Below, piece by piece: positions 63,001 to 64,000 of a stretch of DNA of 64,000 nt (position 1 is its first letter; each line of letters starts with the position of its first letter). Under the pieces are notes generated by a model. It made no database searches and had not been told where the DNA came from. It saw only the letters and a list, made by a program, of their open reading frames with translations. The translations under genes were made by a program, and so were the position numbers. This stretch comes from Serilophus lunatus (taxonomy: Eukaryota; Chordata; Aves; Passeriformes; Eurylaimidae), in NCBI GenBank assembly GCA_013399895.1, contig VXBA01006146.1, positions 1,263 through 65,262 of the forward strand. The letters are read 5' to 3'.

Positions 63001-64000
63001 GCTGGACATATTGTCTGGGTTACTGTGGGATACAGGCAGAGATACTGACCATGGGGGAATGAGTCATCGCTAAGCTGTGGACATGACATCTAATTGGTGG
63101 GTTAGATAGCTAAAAATGATTCATACATCCTGCTTTTCAGCTTCTCAGTTACCACAGTTGGATTGGGGATATTCAGACCACCTTGATCAAAAGGAAAATT
63201 TACCTTCATTTAACTTCTTGGACCAGTGTTCATCCACACAGCTTTACTCTGTGTTGCAATGGTGCCTGAGCAGTAGCTGTGCCAATATACCAGGTTTCAC
63301 TGATTTGAGGACAGAAAATTCCATGTTATGGTTCTGAGATCTCATACTGGAAGTAAATAATAAAATTAGCTGTCGATGAGGCCAGACAAGTTGTCACCTA
63401 GTTAGATATCTTCTGAATACTTTCTTCTTTGTAAACTTTTTAAGTCTCCTGAATTTTTTTACTCTGAGTGGTAGAGGCACTGGAACAGGTTGCCCACAGA
63501 ACTTGTAGATGCCTCATCTCTGGAAGGGTTAAAGGCCAGGTTGGACAGGACTTGGAGCAATCTGGTCTAGTGAAAGATGTCCCTGCCTGTGGCGAGGAGG
63601 TGTAATGAGATAATCTTTAAGGTCCCTTCCAACCTAACCATTCTGTGGTTCTAATAACTCTATTATTCTTCATCTACTATCAATCCTTAAAATTGTGCTT
63701 TTGTTTATTCTGCAGGAGTGGAACTCTTCAAGCAAGGAGTCCTGCAGCAGTATGGTGTGAAGGTCCTGGGTACATCAGTTGAATCCATCATGGCTACAGA
63801 GGATAGAAAGCTCTTTTCTGATAAACTAACTGAACTAAATGAAAAGATTGCTCCTAGCTTTGCAGTGGAATCGGTAAATCAGATCACTTTGAAGCTGTGA
63901 TTACTATTACTGTTGCCCATTTGAGTGAGTTAAAGTATTTCTATTTTTGTTGAATGTGAATGTGGATACAGTAGTGTATACACTTACATCAGCAGTCCTT
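29928..64000 (+). CDS. CPS1: Carbamoyl-phosphate synthase 1 (ammonia), mitochondrial; 5' 15 exons, truncated by the window edge
   Basis: Catalyses formation of carbamoyl phosphate from ammonia, bicarbonate and two ATP in the mitochondrial matrix, the first step of the urea cycle; N-acetylglutamate is the known activator of the family. Fifteen exons give 569 in-frame codons with canonical GT-AG introns, colinear with human CPS1 (about the first 570 of 1500 residues). Order: targeting peptide (about 1-38, rich in K and R), small-subunit-like domain (from about 42), glutamine-amidotransferase-like domain (about 210-400), then the first synthetase unit beginning [20 protein letters not shown] (423 on). 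In the amidotransferase domain the nucleophile position reads GISMG (Ser 293 for Cys), as in other CPS I, and the usual FHPE reads FYPE (Tyr 377 for His). ATP-grasp catalytic segments, the second synthetase unit and the N-acetylglutamate domain lie beyond the right edge. The start is the MTRILTA of human CPS1. No stops or frameshifts were found. Confidence 0.97.
30930..31108 (+). mobile_element. CR1 LINE fragment
   Basis: 'gacaggatgagagggaatggattcaaactgagtgagagaagg' then 'ggcacagggtgcccagagaagctgtgg' and 'aggccaggctggatggagctctgagcaacctg' are typical CR1 3' UTR phrases in plus orientation. Confidence 0.9.
32548..32692 (+). mobile_element. CR1 LINE 3' tail
   Basis: 'caaggagcgtttggacaatgctct', 'ttcttggggttgtcctgtgcagggcc' and the end 'ctcaatgatccttgtgggtcccttccaactcaggagattctatgattc' match the CR1 3' end, including its terminal short repeat. 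Confidence 0.9.
33966..33987. repeat. Perfect AT-rich palindrome
   Basis: 22 bases equal to their own reverse complement (TATAC, an AT alternation, then GTATA). Probably a microsatellite that can form a hairpin. Confidence 0.9.
37601..37710 (+). CDS. CPS1: CPS1 coding exon 2
   Basis: 110 bases, residues 42-77 and two bases of 78: AQTANLVLEDGTKMKGYSFG... to NTGLSG. Acceptor gcctttctctag, donor tgg|gtaagg. Start of the CarA-like small-subunit domain. Confidence 0.96.
38489..38530. repeat. Short tandem repeat inside the LTR
   Basis: The motif CATATGAT, with variants, repeats four times at about ten-base spacing. Related LTR copies, as I remember them, carry fewer copies. Confidence 0.7.
38559..38646 (+). 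mobile_element. CR1 LINE 3' tail nested in the LTR
   Basis: 88 bases ending 'ctcaatggtcttttccagcc...gattctgtgattctatg', a CR1 3' end. Both sides carry 'aaag' (38555-38558 and 38647-38650), and LTR sequence resumes on each side. The insertion therefore came after the LTR. Confidence 0.8.
39890..41500 (+). mobile_element. Long degenerate CR1 LINE with ORF1 and endonuclease remnants
   Basis: The left part encodes an ORF1-like stretch (DQLNDLLCLVAELEEVERLISIREGERE, about 40028-40108). Around 40810-41030 the start of CR1 ORF2 can be read with frame breaks: ECLYIDAHGMGNKQEELEA, then RHGWLQAPQKRQARQE-type residues in another frame. At about 41210-41260 the conserved endonuclease-region motif appears as ALVLVRDFNLPDVCWEL. 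Stops and frameshifts run throughout, so it is dead. The reverse transcriptase and the 3' end are absent, which is unusual because CR1 is normally 5'-truncated. Confidence 0.75.
43190..43334 (+). CDS. CPS1: CPS1 coding exon 3
   Basis: 145 bases completing residue 78 and running to 126: YTEALTDPSYKGQILTLANP... to FLESDGIK. Acceptor tgtttcttcatctag, donor aag|gtaaca. Colinear with human [20 protein letters not shown]. Confidence 0.96.
43335..44156 (+). other. CPS1: CPS1 intron 3
   Basis: 822 bases, no element recognised. Confidence 0.85.
44157..44246 (+). CDS. CPS1: CPS1 coding exon 4
   Basis: 30 codons, residues 127-156, VSGLLVLDYSNAYSHWQAAR to WLQEEQ. Acceptor tctctctatag, donor cag|gtgagc. 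Confidence 0.96.
44247..44657 (+). other. CPS1: CPS1 intron 4
   Basis: 411 bases, about a third of it a CR1 tail (44440-44572). Confidence 0.85.
44440..44572 (+). mobile_element. CR1 LINE 3' tail
   Basis: 'gagcagcctcatctagtggaaggtgtccctccccgtggcaggg' and 'gatgaactttgaggtctcttccaatcc' are CR1 3' UTR phrases. Confidence 0.9.
44658..44714 (+). CDS. CPS1: CPS1 coding exon 5
   Basis: 19 codons, residues 157-175, VPALYGIDTRMLSKLIRDK. Acceptor ttttcttcag, donor aag|gtatga. Confidence 0.96.
44715..47028 (+). other. CPS1: CPS1 intron 5
   Basis: 2.3 kb, no element recognised. Confidence 0.85.
47029..47121 (+). CDS. CPS1: CPS1 coding exon 6
   Basis: 31 codons, residues 176-206, GTVLGKIEFEGQPTEFADPN to AEVSTK. 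Acceptor tatttccgcag, donor aag|gtgaga. Confidence 0.96.
47122..51147 (+). other. CPS1: CPS1 intron 6
   Basis: 4.0 kb. A candidate antisense LTR lies at about 49313-49734. Near 50111-50132 a T run is followed by an A run and could form a hairpin. Nothing else was recognised. Confidence 0.8.
49313..49734 (-). mobile_element. Candidate solo LTR, minus orientation
   Basis: Read on the minus strand it begins TGTTAGATGAGTGAGGCC and ends near CTCACAACA. A TATA-like GGTATATAAACC lies (about 49429-49440) well placed before a presumed transcribed end. No clear target-site duplication and no coding sequence. The family was not identified with certainty; ends are approximate. Confidence 0.4.
51148..51237 (+). 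CDS. CPS1: CPS1 coding exon 7
   Basis: 30 codons, residues 207-236, EVKVYGRGNPIKVVAVDCGL to RLLVK. Acceptor gtctttttatag, donor aag|gtaggt. Start of the amidotransferase-like domain. Confidence 0.96.
51238..52120 (+). other. CPS1: CPS1 intron 7
   Basis: 883 bases. The 3' end has a long T-rich tract before the acceptor; no element recognised. Confidence 0.85.
52121..52249 (+). CDS. CPS1: CPS1 coding exon 8
   Basis: 43 codons, residues 237-279, RGAEVHLVPWDYDFTTMDYD then GLVISGGPGDP (oxyanion-hole loop SGGPG at 261-265). Acceptor gttttttaag, donor aag|gtacag. Confidence 0.96.
52250..52800 (+). other. CPS1: CPS1 intron 8
   Basis: 551 bases, no element recognised. Confidence 0.85.
52801..52907 (+). 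CDS. CPS1: CPS1 coding exon 9
   Basis: 107 bases, residues 280-314 plus two bases of 315. Contains the nucleophile elbow LFGISMGHLITG. Ser 293 (codon 52840-52842) takes the place of the catalytic Cys of glutamine-using enzymes, matching Ser 294 of human CPS1. Donor cag|gtgcgc. Confidence 0.96.
52908..53294 (+). other. CPS1: CPS1 intron 9
   Basis: 387 bases, no element recognised. Confidence 0.85.
53295..53436 (+). CDS. CPS1: CPS1 coding exon 10
   Basis: 142 bases completing residue 315 and running to 362: GQNQPVLNTVNGQAVITAQ, NHSYAINSSTLPPGW, ending NDQTTE. One residue longer than human in the NSST loop. Acceptor ttttcttccag, donor gaa|gtgagt. Confidence 0.96.
53437..55766 (+). other. CPS1: CPS1 intron 10
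   Basis: 2.3 kb with one antisense CR1 fragment (54768-54900) and a short C tract near 54997-55007. Confidence 0.85.
54768..54900 (-). mobile_element. CR1 LINE fragment
   Basis: 'aatcacagaatcaactaagttggaag', 'tttgacctaacaccactttgtcaactagtccatggcac' and 'cacttccctgggtggcacattccaat' are antisense CR1 phrases of a different subfamily from the other copies. Confidence 0.85.
55767..55844 (+). CDS. CPS1: CPS1 coding exon 11
   Basis: 26 codons, residues 363-388, GIMHETRPIFTAQFYPEANP to GPRDTE. The FYPE at 376-379 replaces the usual FHPE, so the catalytic His is Tyr (codon 55809-55811); the following Glu is kept. Acceptor attcctgcag, donor gag|gtaatg. Confidence 0.96.
55845..57293 (+). other. CPS1: CPS1 intron 11
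   Basis: 1.45 kb, no element recognised. Confidence 0.85.
57294..57392 (+). CDS. CPS1: CPS1 coding exon 12
   Basis: 33 codons, residues 389-421, FLFDSFISLVKSGKGNTISS then VLPKAGGTASRVE. Linker between the amidotransferase-like and synthetase parts. Acceptor atttttcctag, donor gag|gttagt. Confidence 0.96.
57393..58056 (+). other. CPS1: CPS1 intron 12
   Basis: 664 bases with a 17-base T tract (57932-57948); no element recognised. Confidence 0.85.
58057..58152 (+). CDS. CPS1: CPS1 coding exon 13
   Basis: 32 codons, residues 422-453, [20 protein letters not shown] to KAMK. The glycine-rich start of the first synthetase unit is identical to human here. Acceptor gacacttgtag, donor aag|gtgagg. 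Confidence 0.97.
58912..59700 (-). mobile_element. Candidate solo LTR, minus orientation
   Basis: The left edge (TGTTGTCTTGGTTTGAGACA) matches the reverse of an avian LTR end that reads TCAAACCAAGACAACA, and 'aactctttactaaataaaa' lies about 110 bases inside, as in that family. The right edge is uncertain. No coding sequence. Confidence 0.5.
60309..60331. repeat. GT dinucleotide microsatellite
   Basis: About eleven GT units, likely polymorphic. Confidence 0.95.
60843..61357 (-). mobile_element. Solo LTR of the same family as the one in intron 2, minus orientation
   Basis: On the minus strand it begins TGTGTGGGTCTGGCTGAGAT, continues with 'cccctcacagtgctgtg' and 'ccaaaacactggtgtg' in reverse, carries 'gggaagtagagaataaacc' and ends GGTCAACCCACTGCA. 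About 515 bases against 671 (including the nested CR1) for the other copy. No target-site duplication found. Confidence 0.75.
62443..62632 (+). CDS. CPS1: CPS1 coding exon 14
   Basis: 190 bases, residues 454-516 plus one base of 517: [20 protein letters not shown] through YFLPITPQFV to GMGGQTALNC. Nearly identical to human. Acceptor aatttttcag, donor gtg|gtgagt. Confidence 0.97.
62718..62955 (+). mobile_element. CR1 LINE 3' tail
   Basis: 'ggtttagattggatattaggaaaatttcttcactgaaagggtggtcaggcattgg' and 'tggacttgatggtcttaagaggtgttttccaacctta' are clear CR1 3' end phrases. Confidence 0.92.
63460..63655 (+). mobile_element. CR1 LINE 3' tail
   Basis: 'aggcactggaacaggttgcccacagaacttgtagatgcc', 'ggccaggttggacaggacttggagcaa' and 'taatctttaaggtcccttccaacctaaccattctgtggttct'. 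It lies about 60 bases before the exon 15 acceptor. Confidence 0.93.
63716..63873 (+). CDS. CPS1: CPS1 coding exon 15
   Basis: 158 bases completing residue 517 and running to 569: VELFKQGVLQQYGVKVLGTS, VESIMATEDRKLFSDKL, ending PSFAVES. Acceptor tttattctgcag, donor tcg|gtaaat. The intron that follows runs off the window. Confidence 0.97.

Larger units (their letters stand above)
62633..63715 (+). other. CPS1: CPS1 intron 14
   Basis: 1.08 kb, with two plus-strand CR1 tails (62718-62955, 63460-63655). Confidence 0.85.

Noticed and set aside
1..64000. CRISPR arrays, operons, tRNA or rRNA genes
   Set aside because: None seen; spliced exons and CR1 elements show that this is vertebrate nuclear DNA.

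Overview
The window is vertebrate nuclear DNA, most likely from a bird. It has small exons in long AT-rich introns, many CR1 LINE fragments in both orientations, LTR families that I recognise from avian genomes, and an exon family (MROH-like HEAT repeats) that is expanded in birds. The gene order LANCL1 (minus strand) then CPS1 (plus strand), head to head, is the same as at human 2q34. The species cannot be read from the sequence.

Layout. 1-2.2 kb is GC-rich. It holds two minisatellites, one exon resembling alanine aminotransferase, and the 3' exons of a MROH-like gene with one unresolved base at 1869. 2.2-8.4 kb has no recognisable gene. 8.5-9.0 kb is a CpG-rich island with the first two coding exons of LANCL1 on the minus strand; the second exon has an apparent frameshift and no clear splice donor. 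9-29.9 kb is the LANCL1-CPS1 intergenic region, with CR1 fragments and a possible retroviral remnant. 29,928 to the right edge is the 5' part of CPS1: 15 coding exons, 569 codons plus a partial intron. They encode the mitochondrial targeting peptide, the small-subunit-like and amidotransferase-like domains, and the start of the first synthetase (pre-ATP-grasp) unit. The gene continues beyond the window.

CPS1 is the mitochondrial enzyme that makes carbamoyl phosphate from ammonia and bicarbonate, the entry step of the urea cycle. The reading frame is open and splice sites are canonical in all 15 exons, although birds excrete uric acid. The amidotransferase-like domain has Ser in place of the catalytic Cys, as in other CPS I enzymes, and also Tyr in place of the catalytic His. 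Introns hold CR1 copies, a long degenerate CR1 with endonuclease-region similarity (intron 2), a solo LTR interrupted by a CR1 tail (intron 2), a second LTR of the same family in reverse orientation (intron 13), and two more candidate LTRs (introns 6 and 13).
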